A stretch of 64,000 bases of DNA from Actinobacteria bacterium OV450 (lineage in GTDB: Bacteria > Actinomycetota > Actinomycetes > Streptomycetales > Streptomycetaceae), in assembly GCA_001298555.1 (NCBI GenBank), contig LJCW01000022.1:1-64000 (forward strand), written 5' to 3'. The notes below the pieces were generated by a model. It saw only the letters and a list, made by a program, of their open reading frames with translations, had not been told where the DNA came from and did no database searches. This document shows positions 41,315-50,840 of the stretch, one piece after another. The first letter of the stretch is position 1. Each line of letters opens with the position of its first letter. The position numbers and the translations under genes are program-made.

Positions 41315-44014
41315 ATGCCGTATCCCACCCAGCCGGCCGCACCCCCACGTGTCGCGCCCGCGCCGGGGACCGTCCGCCCGCCGGCGGGAACGACCGCCCG
41401 GACCGCCCCGTACGCGCTGGTCCGCACCACGGTGACGGCGCACCCCGCCCAACCTGACGAGGCTGCACGGGTACGGAGACTGCTCGCCCGACTCACCGCC
41501 GTCACGGCCGAGGAGGACGCACTACGTCCGGCCCTGTGCGACGACCTCTTCGCCTCCCGGGCCGGCCACGACGAGGAGTTCCACCGCCAGGTGGTGCTCC
41601 CCCTGCGCCGTGCGCTGCACAACGGCCGCAGCCCCCGGCCCGCCCTGCTGGCCCGGCTCGGCGACCTGCCCGAACGGGTCCCGCGGCTCGGCGGCTGGCT
41701 CGCGCTGCGCGAGCGGCGCGGAGCACTCCTCACGGAGCTGGCCGAGGCCGTCCCGAACGCCCTGAGCGCCGAACGCTCCGGGCTCGCCGCGTCGTGCCGC
41801 TCCCCCGGCTTCACCCGGGCCGTGGCGCTGACCAGCGCCGACCTGCTGCGTGCCGTATCGCGGGCGGCCCGGGACGAGGGCGGGCGCAGGGCCCGCAAGG
41901 AGGAGTCGTCGGTGCTGCGGCACGCCCTGCGGGCCGGCACGAAGACCAGCCCGCTGTCGTGGTTCACCGCCGTGGGGTGGTCCTCCGCCCCGGCGGAGGG
42001 CGCAGCCGGGCCACCGTTGCGGTCCGTCGTGCGGGAGAACCGGGCGCTCGTCGCGGCGCTGGCCGCCGCACTGTCGGACGCACCGCGCCGCCGGCTCGCA
42101 CTGCCGCACCGCATGACCAGCAGGGCGCGGACCGGCGCCGACGGCCGCGTCCGCTACGCCAAGGACCGCACGGCCTTCGCGGGCGGCCGCTATCTCGTCA
42201 GCCACGAGGAGACGATCGAGCTCGCCTCCCGCCCCGCCCTGACGGCGGTGGACGAGGTCGCGGCCGAGCCCGCGACCCTCGACGCGCTGGCGGCCCGGCT
42301 CGCCCCGGCGCTCGGGCGGGACTGCGGGGATCCCGCTGTCGGCCGGTTCCTCGCCCGGCTCGCCGACAGCGGACTCCTGGTGCCGGTGGAACCGGTCGAC
42401 CCGCAGCACCCGGACCCCTTGCCCGCGCTGGCCGACTGGCTGCGCCGGTGGCCCGAGGACGCCCCCCTGGCCGACCGCATCACACACCTCGCCTCCGACA
42501 CCGCCCGGTTCGCATCCACCCCGGCCGAGGAGCGGCCCGCCCTGCTCGCCGACCTCGCGGACCGCTGGCGGGGCCTGCTCGCCGACGCCGGCCGGCCCGT
42601 CCCGGCCGATGCGGCCCCGCTGAACGTGCTCACGGAGGACGTACTCGCCTGCGGGAGGTCGGGCCGGCTGACCGGCGAGGACCGCGCGACCCTGGGCGAA
42701 CTGAACGCGCTGGCCGAGCTGTTCGACCTCGGGCACGTGATGCGCCGGGTCGCGCTGGAGCGCTTCGTCTCCCGCTACGGTCACGGCGGGACCTGCCCCG
42801 CCCCGTGGGAGTTCGGCCCCGACCCCGCCGCCGCGTGGGAGGAGGCCGCACGCCTCGCCGGCCGGCCTGCCGATGATCCCGCGCTCTGTGAGGAGTTGTC
42901 CGAACTGGCCCGGCTGCGGGCGGAGTTCGTCCTGGCGGTCCGGAGCGCCTCGCAGGCCGCACCGGGCGGCTGGACGGACGAGACGGTCCTGCCCGCCGAC
43001 GAGGTGCGCGGGCTCGCCGCCCGGATGCCCGGCTGGACCACCGCCCGCCCGCTCAGCTACGCGTGGTTCGTCCAGGGCGCGGCGCCGGCCGGTCCCCCGA
43101 CGGGGCCCGGACCCGGCCGCCTGCTCTGCGTCAACCACGTCTACGGCGGCTGGGGCCGCTTCACCAGCCGGTTCCTGGACGGCCTGCCACCCGGCGCCGC
43201 CGCAGAGGTGACGCGGGAGATCCGCCGGGGCCTCGGCGACGGCGCCCGGGCCGTCCAGATCCGGCCGGTGGGCGGCTTCAACGCCAACCTCCACCCCCTG
43301 CTCGTCGGCGAGGAGATCGGCCCCGACCGGCACCGGAGCCGGCTCGCGGAGTCCGATGTGGAGCTGGTCCACGACCCGGTCGCCGACCAGCCCCGCCTGC
43401 AGACCGGCGGCGAGCCCCTCGACGTGCTCTACCTCGGCTTCCTCGCCCCCGTCATGCTGCCGCAGCGCCTCGCGCCGTACCTGTGCGACCACCCGGGCGG
43501 TGTCGTGGACTTCCGCCCCCTGCTGCCCCGCCGCACCGTGGCCGCGCCCGGCGGCGACGTGGTGCGCACGCCCCGGCTGCGCCACGGCCACGTCGTGCTC
43601 GCCCGGCGGCGCTGGCACCTGCCCGAAGGGGTCCTGGCCGCGCTCCGCGGCGACCTCGCGGCCGACCCCGGCGAAGTCCCGGCCGCCGCGGTGGCACGCT
43701 GGCGGGCCCTTCTGGACCTGCCCGATCAGCTGTTCCTGCATGCCGTGCCGGAGCCGTCCGCCGGCCGGGCCGCCGAGGACTTCGTACGCAGTCTGCGCGC
43801 GCCGAAACCCCAGGCCCTCGACCTGGGCAGCGCCCTGCACCTGCGGTGCCTCGCCGGCTGGCTGGCCCGGCATCCGCGCGGGGTGGTGCTGGAGGAGGCC
43901 CTGCCCGTCTTCGGGGGCCACGACCGTCCCACCCATGCCGTGGAGCTGATCGCCGAGACCTACCGGCCGGCGCGTCCCGCTGCGCCCGTCATCCGCCGAG
44001 GAGACACCCGATGA
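41315..44014 (+). CDS. lazB: LazB-like split LanB, tRNA-Glu-dependent glutamylation subunit
   Basis: An 899-residue protein of the lantibiotic dehydratase N-terminal family. TKTSPLSWFTAVGWS and AFAGGRYLVSHEE-like segments belong to the glutamylation domain, which moves Glu from glutamyl-tRNA to Ser side chains of the precursor. The elimination half is absent here and is found fused in LazF, the split typical of thiopeptides. ATG 41315 follows a GGGAG ribosome site; sequence upstream in frame belongs to the hairpin region. Its stop overlaps the lazC start (ATGA). Confidence 0.9.
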   Translation: MPYPTQPAAPPRVAPAPGTVRPPAGTTARTAPYALVRTTVTAHPAQPDEAARVRRLLARLTAVTAEEDALRPALCDDLFASRAGHDEEFHRQVVLPLRRALHNGRSPRPALLARLGDLPERVPRLGGWLALRERRGALLTELAEAVPNALSAERSGLAASCRSPGFTRAVALTSADLLRAVSRAARDEGGRRARKEESSVLRHALRAGTKTSPLSWFTAVGWSSAPAEGAAGPPLRSVVRENRALVAALAAALSDAPRRRLALPHRMTSRARTGADGRVRYAKDRTAFAGGRYLVSHEETIELASRPALTAVDEVAAEPATLDALAARLAPALGRDCGDPAVGRFLARLADSGLLVPVEPVDPQHPDPLPALADWLRRWPEDAPLADRITHLASDTARFASTPAEERPALLADLADRWRGLLADAGRPVPADAAPLNVLTEDVLACGRSGRLTGEDRATLGELNALAELFDLGHVMRRVALERFVSRYGHGGTCPAPWEFGPDPAAAWEEAARLAGRPADDPALCEELSELARLRAEFVLAVRSASQAAPGGWTDETVLPADEVRGLAARMPGWTTARPLSYAWFVQGAAPAGPPTGPGPGRLLCVNHVYGGWGRFTSRFLDGLPPGAAAEVTREIRRGLGDGARAVQIRPVGGFNANLHPLLVGEEIGPDRHRSRLAESDVELVHDPVADQPRLQTGGEPLDVLYLGFLAPVMLPQRLAPYLCDHPGGVVDFRPLLPRRTVAAPGGDVVRTPRLRHGHVVLARRRWHLPEGVLAALRGDLAADPGEVPAAAVARWRALLDLPDQLFLHAVPEPSAGRAAEDFVRSLRAPKPQALDLGSALHLRCLAGWLARHPRGVVLEEALPVFGGHDRPTHAVELIAETYRPARPAAPVIRRGDTR

Positions 44015-45189
44015 ACGCCCCGCGCCCGAGCCCGGACACCGCACGGCCCACCGCCACCGATGACGTCACCGCCCTTGACGTGGTCGTCCACCACTACGAG
44101 CCGGTCAAGGCTCCCCTCCTGCGCGAGGCCGTGCTGCCCCTGGCCCGGCGAGCCGCCGCGGACAGGCTGACGGCTCACGTCGAACGGCACTGGCTGCACG
44201 GCCCGCACCTGCGGCTGCGGCTTCGCGGGCCCGCCGACGCGGTGGCCGCCACGGCCGGGCGTACGGCCGCCGAGCTGCGCGCCCACGTGGCCTCCCACCC
44301 TTCACGGGCCGCCGTCGACGAGCAGGAGCTGCTGGCGCAGGCCGCAGCGGCGGGCCGGGCGGAGCTGGTACCGCCCCCGTACGGTCCGCTCGTACCGGAC
44401 AACACCGTGCGGGTGGAGCAGGTGGACCTGTCGGCCCTGGGGGCGCTGATCGGCCCGGACGCGCTGCGGCTGCGCGAGGACCTGCTGACCCTGGGCCTGC
44501 CCGCCCTGGAGGCTGGTTCCGCTTTCCTCGGCGAGCGCGCGGACACGTCCGCCGCCAGGGTCGAGCTGGTGGTGGCGGCGCTCTCGGCGCATGCGGCAGC
44601 GCACCCCGAAGGCCTGGTCGGCGGCCACTACTCGTACGTCTCCCACTTGGAGGAGTTCCTCGTCCACGAAGACCACGGCGGGCGGCTGCGGGCGGCGTTC
44701 GACCGCCGCTGGGAGGCCGCGGGCGGGCGGATCACCTCGCTGGTGGGCCGGATCGCGGGTGGTGGTGCGGTAGGCCGGGAGCGGGCCTGGGCCGACTGGT
44801 CCGCCCGCGCCTGGCGGATCGCGGAGGAACGGTTGCGGGCGGGCGCGGACTTCGGCGGGGCTCCTGCCGAGTACCGGGACCGGGCGGCGGCGCTCGACGA
44901 CCGGGCCACCGCGGAGCGCTGGGACCGGTCGGTGCGCACCCGGTACAGCGACTTCCACCGGCTGCTGCACCGCTCCGACCCGCAGGGTGCGATGTGGACC
45001 CGTCCCGACTACCTGGTCTTCCGGGCCTGCACGAACGGGTTGTACCGGCTCCTCACGGTCTGCGACGTCCGGCCCGTCGAGCGCTACCTCGCCGCCCATC
45101 TCGTGGTGCGCAGTGTTCCGGCGCTGACCGGCCATCGTTGGCGGGAACGCGTTGACCAGGTCATCGCCGCCGTGGAGGGGGCACGGTGA
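44011..45189 (+). CDS. lazC: LazC-like pyridine synthase (formal [4+2] cycloaddition)
   Basis: A 392-residue protein of the thiopeptide-type LanB C-terminal-like family (VVVHHYEPVKAPLLREAVLPLARR, then WLHGPHLRLRLRG, VGGHYSYVSHLEEFLVHEDHG). In lactazole biosynthesis this enzyme joins two dehydroalanines into the central pyridine and releases the leader as an amide. The start overlaps the lazB stop and the end overlaps the lazD start (GTGA), giving a tightly coupled series. Assignment among LanB-like domains is based on its order in the cluster as well as sequence. Confidence 0.88.
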   Translation: MNAPRPSPDTARPTATDDVTALDVVVHHYEPVKAPLLREAVLPLARRAAADRLTAHVERHWLHGPHLRLRLRGPADAVAATAGRTAAELRAHVASHPSRAAVDEQELLAQAAAAGRAELVPPPYGPLVPDNTVRVEQVDLSALGALIGPDALRLREDLLTLGLPALEAGSAFLGERADTSAARVELVVAALSAHAAAHPEGLVGGHYSYVSHLEEFLVHEDHGGRLRAAFDRRWEAAGGRITSLVGRIAGGGAVGRERAWADWSARAWRIAEERLRAGADFGGAPAEYRDRAAALDDRATAERWDRSVRTRYSDFHRLLHRSDPQGAMWTRPDYLVFRACTNGLYRLLTVCDVRPVERYLAAHLVVRSVPALTGHRWRERVDQVIAAVEGAR

Positions 45190-47018
45190 CCGGCGTCGAG
45201 CCGCCGCGGGTACGGCTGCGGCCCGGGGTGGCGGTCACCCCGCTGCGCGCGGGTCTGCACCTGCGCGGCCGCGACGGGAGCGTGACGCTCGAAGGAAGCG
45301 CGGGCCTGCCCGTCCTGTGGGAGCTGCTGGCGGAGCAGCTCGGCGAGGCGGACGACAGCGGCGCAGAGGCGGGGCGTGCGGACCGGCCGCGGCACCGCCT
45401 CGATCCGGCCGACCCCCGGGTCGGGTCGGCGTTGGCCGCGCTGACCGCGCAGCTGCATGCGCACGGCCTGCTCGCCGAGTACCCGGCGCACTCCGCGCAT
45501 CCGGCGTACTCCGCGCATCCGGGGCACCCGTCGGGAGCCGCCGAGCCGGCCGCCTGGCTGGGAGCGTCCACGTACCGGCCCGGCCCCGCGGCCGCAGCCC
45601 TGGCCGCCGCGCGGCCCGAGGTCGCTGCCTCCGATCCCGGCGATCCGCTCGCCACCGCACTGGTCCGCGCCCTGGAGCGGGCGGGAACACGCCCGCAGGT
45701 GCACCGCGACGCCGGGCTGCCGGCCGGCCGGGTGGTGGCGGCGGCAGGGGCCCCGGAGGCGTCGGTGGCCGTCGCCGTGGGCCGCACCGCCGACGGCGGA
45801 TTCGTCACGGCCCCGGCCGAGCCCGGTCGGGCACGCGCCGACGCAGGGTCGATCGCCGCCCGCCTGTCCCGCGACACGGACTCCGGCCCGGCCCCGACCG
45901 GGCCGGCCGGGACCACGGCGACGGCTGCGGCGGCGCTGACGGCCCTGCTGGCCGGGGCCGCCGCGCAGCGGCTGCTGTGCGCCGTGGCCGGTCTGCCGGA
46001 TCCCGCCGTGCGGGAGGAGGACCCGCTGCTCCTCCAGGACCGTCCCGCCGTACTGGTCGCCGAGGCGCGGCCACCGCGTGCGTCCTACCACCCGTGGCTC
46101 ACCGGGCAGATCACCGCGGCGGCTCCCTCCCCCGCCCCGGCCGGCAGCCTGGCCGAGGCACTGCGCCGCATCGGAGCACTGGCCGACCCGTACCTGGGCG
46201 TGTTCGACGCGCCGCGGCCCGGCGGGCTGCCCCAGTTGCCCGCCGCGCTGGCTGCCTGTCGTACGCCGGCGGGGGACCTGGTGGCCGGGGCTCCGCGGGC
46301 GGACATCGCCCGGCTCATCGCGGCGTGCCGCGCGGCCGAACTGCACCTGGGCGCGGGGCGCTCGGGTCCGGTGGCGGTCGGCGCCGGCCCGGAACACGCC
46401 CTGGGGCGGGTCCTGCGACGGGCGGCCGCTGCCGCTGCGGGCCGGTCCCGTCCCGACGCCGCCCCGGGCCGCGGCCTGAGCGAGGAGGAATGGCGAGAGC
46501 ATCCGCAGGCCCGCCACTGGTGGACCGTGCTGACCCGGCACCTGAAGCTGCCCATGCAGATGACGGTCCATCAATTCCCGTCAGAACAGGCCTTCATGGC
46601 TGTCGTACGGGACGCTTCCGCGCCGCCCGGAGCCGCAGGGGTGGCCGCCCGGGCGGTGGAGGCGACCGCCGCCGACGCCGCGGCCGTGGCCGCACTCGGC
46701 GCGGTGACCCGGGCCATGGCCGCCGAGCACGGTCCGGCCGGTGCCCTGCACACCGTGTTCAGCGGCGCCGAGGCCGCCCTCGCCTCCGCGGGGGTCGAGC
46801 ACGCCACGTGGACGGACGAGGAATGGACCGACCGCTGGCTGGCCGGGGTGGCGCGGCGGGAGCCCGACCTGTGCGCGGCCCTGGCCCGGCTGACCGGCCT
46901 GCACCCCGAGCCGTGGCCGCCGGGCGCGACGGACGCGGGAACGGCCAGGGCCGCACTGCACGCCTGCGGGTTCACCGTCCTGACCGGAACGGCCGGACCG
47001 GATGGAGGAAAGCGATGA
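45186..47018 (+). CDS. lazD: LazD-like cyclodehydratase partner
   Basis: A 610-residue protein that I assign mainly by position: between the pyridine synthase and the YcaO gene, as LazD in lactazole. The N-terminal 100 residues (VRLRPGVAVTPLRAGLHLRGRDGSVTLEG, then LPVLWELL) have the winged-helix look of a RiPP recognition element; the middle is Ala/Pro-rich and resembles a degenerate E1/ThiF-like partner. It should bind the leader and present Cys/Ser residues to the YcaO protein. The HPAYSAHPGHPSG repeat near residue 105 is an unusual insert. Start GTGA and stop ATGA overlaps set both ends. Confidence 0.82.
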   Translation: MTGVEPPRVRLRPGVAVTPLRAGLHLRGRDGSVTLEGSAGLPVLWELLAEQLGEADDSGAEAGRADRPRHRLDPADPRVGSALAALTAQLHAHGLLAEYPAHSAHPAYSAHPGHPSGAAEPAAWLGASTYRPGPAAAALAAARPEVAASDPGDPLATALVRALERAGTRPQVHRDAGLPAGRVVAAAGAPEASVAVAVGRTADGGFVTAPAEPGRARADAGSIAARLSRDTDSGPAPTGPAGTTATAAAALTALLAGAAAQRLLCAVAGLPDPAVREEDPLLLQDRPAVLVAEARPPRASYHPWLTGQITAAAPSPAPAGSLAEALRRIGALADPYLGVFDAPRPGGLPQLPAALAACRTPAGDLVAGAPRADIARLIAACRAAELHLGAGRSGPVAVGAGPEHALGRVLRRAAAAAAGRSRPDAAPGRGLSEEEWREHPQARHWWTVLTRHLKLPMQMTVHQFPSEQAFMAVVRDASAPPGAAGVAARAVEATAADAAAVAALGAVTRAMAAEHGPAGALHTVFSGAEAALASAGVEHATWTDEEWTDRWLAGVARREPDLCAALARLTGLHPEPWPPGATDAGTARAALHACGFTVLTGTAGPDGGKR

Positions 47019-49015
47019 GCAGGACGTCCGCAACAGCCGTGGCACCGCCCGGGACGGGGGTGGCCGCCTCCGCCGGGGGCGTTCCCGTCCTGGACCCGGC
47101 TGCCGCGCTGGAGACCACAGAGGGCGCAGCCGTCGTCCACTTCACCTCCTGGACACTGGAGTTGGCGGAACGGGTCAGCCGCCATGCGCTGACCCGCCCC
47201 GTGCGTCTGGTGCCGGTGCGCGAGGACGGTGCGCTGACCGTCGTCGGCCCCGTGCTGGAACCGGGTGCGCGGGCTTGCCTGGCGTGCACGGAGTACCAGC
47301 GGCTGGCCACCGCGGGCGGCAGGGTGCCGTGGCAGAGTCCCCGGCTGGCGCTCGGCGGGACGGGCACCCCGGCCCTGGCCGAGGCGGCCCTGCTGCTGGC
47401 GGCCGCCCTGCTGGAGACCGAACCGCCGGAAACGGACCCACCGGGGGCCAACCCGCCGGACTCCGGGCTCCCGGGGGCCGGGCCCGCGCCGGGGACCCGG
47501 ACGGCGCCGCGCGCGAGCGTCCACGTCATCCAGGGAAACCGGGCCACCTGGTCCACCCATGCCGTGCGCCCGGTCGGCGGCTGCCCCGTGTGCCGCCCCC
47601 TGCCGGACGACTCCCCCACCGCGGCCGGGCTGCCCGCCACGCCGCGGCCGCTGCCCGAACCCTCGGTGCTGCGCGGCCCCAACACCCGTACGGACACGGA
47701 CGGGCTGCGGGCCGAGCTGCACGACGAGCGGTTCGGCCCGGTGCGCCGGCTGTTCCGCACCGAAGACTCCGCGTTCGCCCTCACCACCGCCTGGGTCACG
47801 GACGGCCGGCTGCTCGACGACGGCGGTTACGGCCGCTCCGCCGACTTCCGCTCCAGTGAGCGCGTGGCCCTGTTCGAGAGCGTGGAGCGGCTGGCCGGCA
47901 TGCGCCCGCTGGGCCGCCGCACCGTCCTGCGCGCCTCCTTCGCCGAACTGGGCCCCGAGGCCGCCGTGGACCCCGGCCGGCTCGGCCTGCCCGACCCGGC
48001 CCACCTGGGTCACCCCGCCGCCCGTACCGTCCATTACCACGAGGACCTGGAGATGGACTGGGTGTACGGCTGGTCCCTCACCGAGGGCCGCGCCCGCGCG
48101 GTGCCCGAGCACGTGGCGTACTGGGACCCGCCGCAGGGCCCGGGGCGGCCACGGGTGGTCTACGAGTCCTCGAACGGCTGCGGACTGGGCAACAGCCCCC
48201 AGGAGGCCGCACTCTACGGGCTGTTCGAGGTGGCGGAACGGGATGCGTTCCTCATGGCGTGGTACGCGCGTACGCCACTGCCCGGCGTCGCGCTGCCCGC
48301 CGACGACCCGCTGGTGACCTCCCTGGCCGCACGCGCCGCCCTCATGGGCTACCGGCTGGGGCTGCTGGACGCCACCAACGACCTCGGCATCCCGGCGGTC
48401 GTGGCGCTGTGCCACTACGAGGGGAGCCATCCCGACGCCCCCCGCGCCTTCCTCGCCGCCGGGGCCCACCACGATCCGCGGGCCGCGATCCGCTCGGCGG
48501 TGGCGGAGGTCGTCACCAACGTCCAGGATGCCGTGCACCGGCCGGCCGGCCCGGGCGGGCCGCGCGACCCGGCGCGGCTGCGTCCCATGCTCGACCGGCC
48601 CGAGATGGTGGTCGACCTCGACGACCACGTCGGCCTCAACACCCTGCCGGAGGCCCGGCCCAGGCTCGAGTTCCTGTTCGACGGCGTCCGGGAGGTCCCG
48701 TGGAGGGAACGGTGGCCGGGCGCGCCCACGCCGGTGGCCGACCTCACCCGGCTGCTGACGGACACGGTCGCACGCCTGGCCGCCGAGGGGCTGGAAGTGG
48801 TCGTGGTGACGCAGGACGAGCCCGGGATCCGGGAACGGCTGGGGCTGCACTGCGCCAAGGTGATCGTGCCCGGCACCCTCCCGATGACCTTCGGTCACGT
48901 CAACCGCCGCACGCTCGGGCTGCCCCGGCTGCTGGAGGTGCCCCACCGGCTGGGGCGCACGGCGCGCCCGCTGCGCCATGACGAACTCCCCCTGCATCCG
49001 CACCCGTTCCCGTGA
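47015..49015 (+). CDS. lazE: LazE-like YcaO cyclodehydratase
   Basis: A 666-residue protein. The N-terminal 200 residues carry two CxxC pairs (CLAC at 88-91, CPVC at 190-193), probably a structural zinc site of a fused ThiF-like partner. The YcaO domain follows with the ATP-site glutamates in ESSNGCGLGNSPQEAALYGLFEVAERDAF and ends with the PxPxP-type tail LPLHPHPFP. YcaO enzymes use ATP to phosphorylate the amide and convert Cys and Ser to azolines. GGAGGA precedes the ATG, which overlaps the lazD stop. Confidence 0.92.
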   Translation: MSRTSATAVAPPGTGVAASAGGVPVLDPAAALETTEGAAVVHFTSWTLELAERVSRHALTRPVRLVPVREDGALTVVGPVLEPGARACLACTEYQRLATAGGRVPWQSPRLALGGTGTPALAEAALLLAAALLETEPPETDPPGANPPDSGLPGAGPAPGTRTAPRASVHVIQGNRATWSTHAVRPVGGCPVCRPLPDDSPTAAGLPATPRPLPEPSVLRGPNTRTDTDGLRAELHDERFGPVRRLFRTEDSAFALTTAWVTDGRLLDDGGYGRSADFRSSERVALFESVERLAGMRPLGRRTVLRASFAELGPEAAVDPGRLGLPDPAHLGHPAARTVHYHEDLEMDWVYGWSLTEGRARAVPEHVAYWDPPQGPGRPRVVYESSNGCGLGNSPQEAALYGLFEVAERDAFLMAWYARTPLPGVALPADDPLVTSLAARAALMGYRLGLLDATNDLGIPAVVALCHYEGSHPDAPRAFLAAGAHHDPRAAIRSAVAEVVTNVQDAVHRPAGPGGPRDPARLRPMLDRPEMVVDLDDHVGLNTLPEARPRLEFLFDGVREVPWRERWPGAPTPVADLTRLLTDTVARLAAEGLEVVVVTQDEPGIRERLGLHCAKVIVPGTLPMTFGHVNRRTLGLPRLLEVPHRLGRTARPLRHDELPLHPHPFP

Positions 49016-49025
49016 GGACGATCCG

Positions 49026-50840
49026 ATGACCGAACACCCGAACGCCGCCCCGTCCGGCACCGCGAGCACCGTCCTCGCCGCGTCGCCGTCCCCGGCACCG
49101 TCACCGCCCCCGGCTCCGGCTCCGGCTCCGGCTCCGGCCGCGGACTGGCAGAGCCTGCACCTGACCCTGCACACCGACGGCGCGGACACCGACGCCTTCG
49201 TCACGGGGGCGCTCGCCCCGCTGATGGACTCCCGGTGCGGACCGGACGGCGACTGGTTCTTCATCCGCTACCACGAGGGCGGCCCGCACCTGCGGATCAG
49301 GTTCCGCCGCAGCCCCGATGAAGAAGCTCCGTCTGAACTCGCCGCAGAACTAGCGGTGTTGGCCGAGGCCACCCTCCCCGTCACCGAGCCCTGGCCCGGC
49401 CGGCACGGCGAGGTGCGCATCGTGGCGTACAAGCCGGAGACCGAGCGCTACGGCGGGCCCGCCGCCCTCCCGGTGGCCGAGGAGGTGTTCGTCCATGCGA
49501 CGCGGGCGGCCGTCGCCGCCCTGCGCGCCGTGCCCGGCCGGGCGGACCGGCTGCGCCTCGCCATGGACCTCGCCCATGCCACGGCACACGCCCTGGGCCT
49601 GGACGAACTGGACTCCGCCGGCTGGCTGCGCCGGCACGCCGCCTCCTGGCGCTGGGCGGCCGAGGTGCGGCCGCTGCCCGGGGCCGCCGTGCACACCCGC
49701 GTCAACACGGTGTTCGCGGCCCAGCGGACGAACCTGGGCCGGCGTGCACGGGCGGTCCGCGCCGCAGTCGAGGACCGTTCGGCCGCACCCTGGCTGCTGG
49801 AGTGGGCCCGGCAGGTGCGGGCGGCCGACACGCGGCTGCGGGCCGTCGTGCCGGCGGCGGAGCGGCCGGACTCGCCGGCGCGGACGGACCGCCGGATGTG
49901 GGTGTGGGCCTCGCAACTCCACATGCTGTTCAACCGGTTGGGGGTCACCCCGGACGAGGAGCGTGCGGTGTGCCGACTCGCGGGCCGCGCCCTGCTGGAG
50001 ACGGGGGACGAGAGCGGCTTCTTCGACGCGGGGCCGCGCGCAGCCGACTACCAGTACCTGGAGCGGAGCAAGTTCCAGATCGGCCGTCCACAGGACACCG
50101 CCGTGCGGAGCGTCGCGCTTCCCCGGCTTTCGCCCGGGCACCGCCCCGAGTCCGAACGGCCGCTTGCGGCAGCCGAGTTGCCGCAGCTGTCGCTCGCGGA
50201 GGCGCTGCACCGCCGCAGCTCGGCACGCGGTGAGCTGCGGGGGCCGCTCACCGCGGACGAACTGGGCGGGGTGCTCTGGCACGCCCACGCCCCCAGCCAT
50301 GCGTCCCGGCAGCTGCTGGCCGACGGGACGGAACGCACCCGGCACCACCGGCCGTACCCGAGTGCGGGAGCCCTGTACAGCGTACGGGTACGCCTGCTGG
50401 CGCTCTCCGTCACAGGGCTGCCTCCGGGCACCTACCACTGCCTGCCGGAACGGCGGTCGCTGGTCGCCCTCGGACCCGCTCCGGAGCTCGGCGGGCTCAA
50501 GGCGCTGTCCTCGTACCTCTCCCGCCCCGCCGGCGATCCGGACGCCGTCGGGATCGACGGGGCGCCGGCCGTCCTGGCCGTCCACCTGGACCTCGGGCTG
50601 CTCCGCCGCCGGTACGGGTTGCGCGCGCTGCGGCTGGGCCTGCTGGAGGCGGGGCACCTCGCCCAGACGCTCCAGCTCACGGCCGGGGCGTTCGGGCTGG
50701 CGACGATCCCGCTCGGCGGTCTGCAGGACGACTTGGCGCACGAGCTCCTCGGCCTGGACGACCTCGACGAGCCGATCCAGTACCTGCTCCCGCTGGGCCG
50801 GCCCCGTCAGATGGTGGCGACGTCGATGACGAAGCGGTAG
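49026..50840 (+). CDS. lazF: LazF-like fused glutamate eliminase and azoline dehydrogenase
   Basis: A 604-residue bifunctional protein. After a Pro-Ala repeat linker (about 22-38), residues 40-330 are a thiopeptide LanB C-terminal elimination domain ([31 protein letters not shown]), removing glutamate to make dehydroalanine. Residues 380-604 are an FMN nitroreductase-type dehydrogenase ([62 protein letters not shown]), which oxidises azolines to azoles. This fusion is the diagnostic LazF layout. Its 3' end overlaps the convergent alcohol dehydrogenase gene by 34 bases. Confidence 0.92.
   Translation: MTEHPNAAPSGTASTVLAASPSPAPSPPPAPAPAPAPAADWQSLHLTLHTDGADTDAFVTGALAPLMDSRCGPDGDWFFIRYHEGGPHLRIRFRRSPDEEAPSELAAELAVLAEATLPVTEPWPGRHGEVRIVAYKPETERYGGPAALPVAEEVFVHATRAAVAALRAVPGRADRLRLAMDLAHATAHALGLDELDSAGWLRRHAASWRWAAEVRPLPGAAVHTRVNTVFAAQRTNLGRRARAVRAAVEDRSAAPWLLEWARQVRAADTRLRAVVPAAERPDSPARTDRRMWVWASQLHMLFNRLGVTPDEERAVCRLAGRALLETGDESGFFDAGPRAADYQYLERSKFQIGRPQDTAVRSVALPRLSPGHRPESERPLAAAELPQLSLAEALHRRSSARGELRGPLTADELGGVLWHAHAPSHASRQLLADGTERTRHHRPYPSAGALYSVRVRLLALSVTGLPPGTYHCLPERRSLVALGPAPELGGLKALSSYLSRPAGDPDAVGIDGAPAVLAVHLDLGLLRRRYGLRALRLGLLEAGHLAQTLQLTAGAFGLATIPLGGLQDDLAHELLGLDDLDEPIQYLLPLGRPRQMVATSMTKR
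49109..49140 (+). repeat. GGCTCC hexamer repeat in lazF
   Basis: Consecutive GGCTCC hexamers encode the Pro-Ala linker ahead of the elimination domain. Same repeat class as in lstC, lstE and the MFS gene. Confidence 0.8.
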
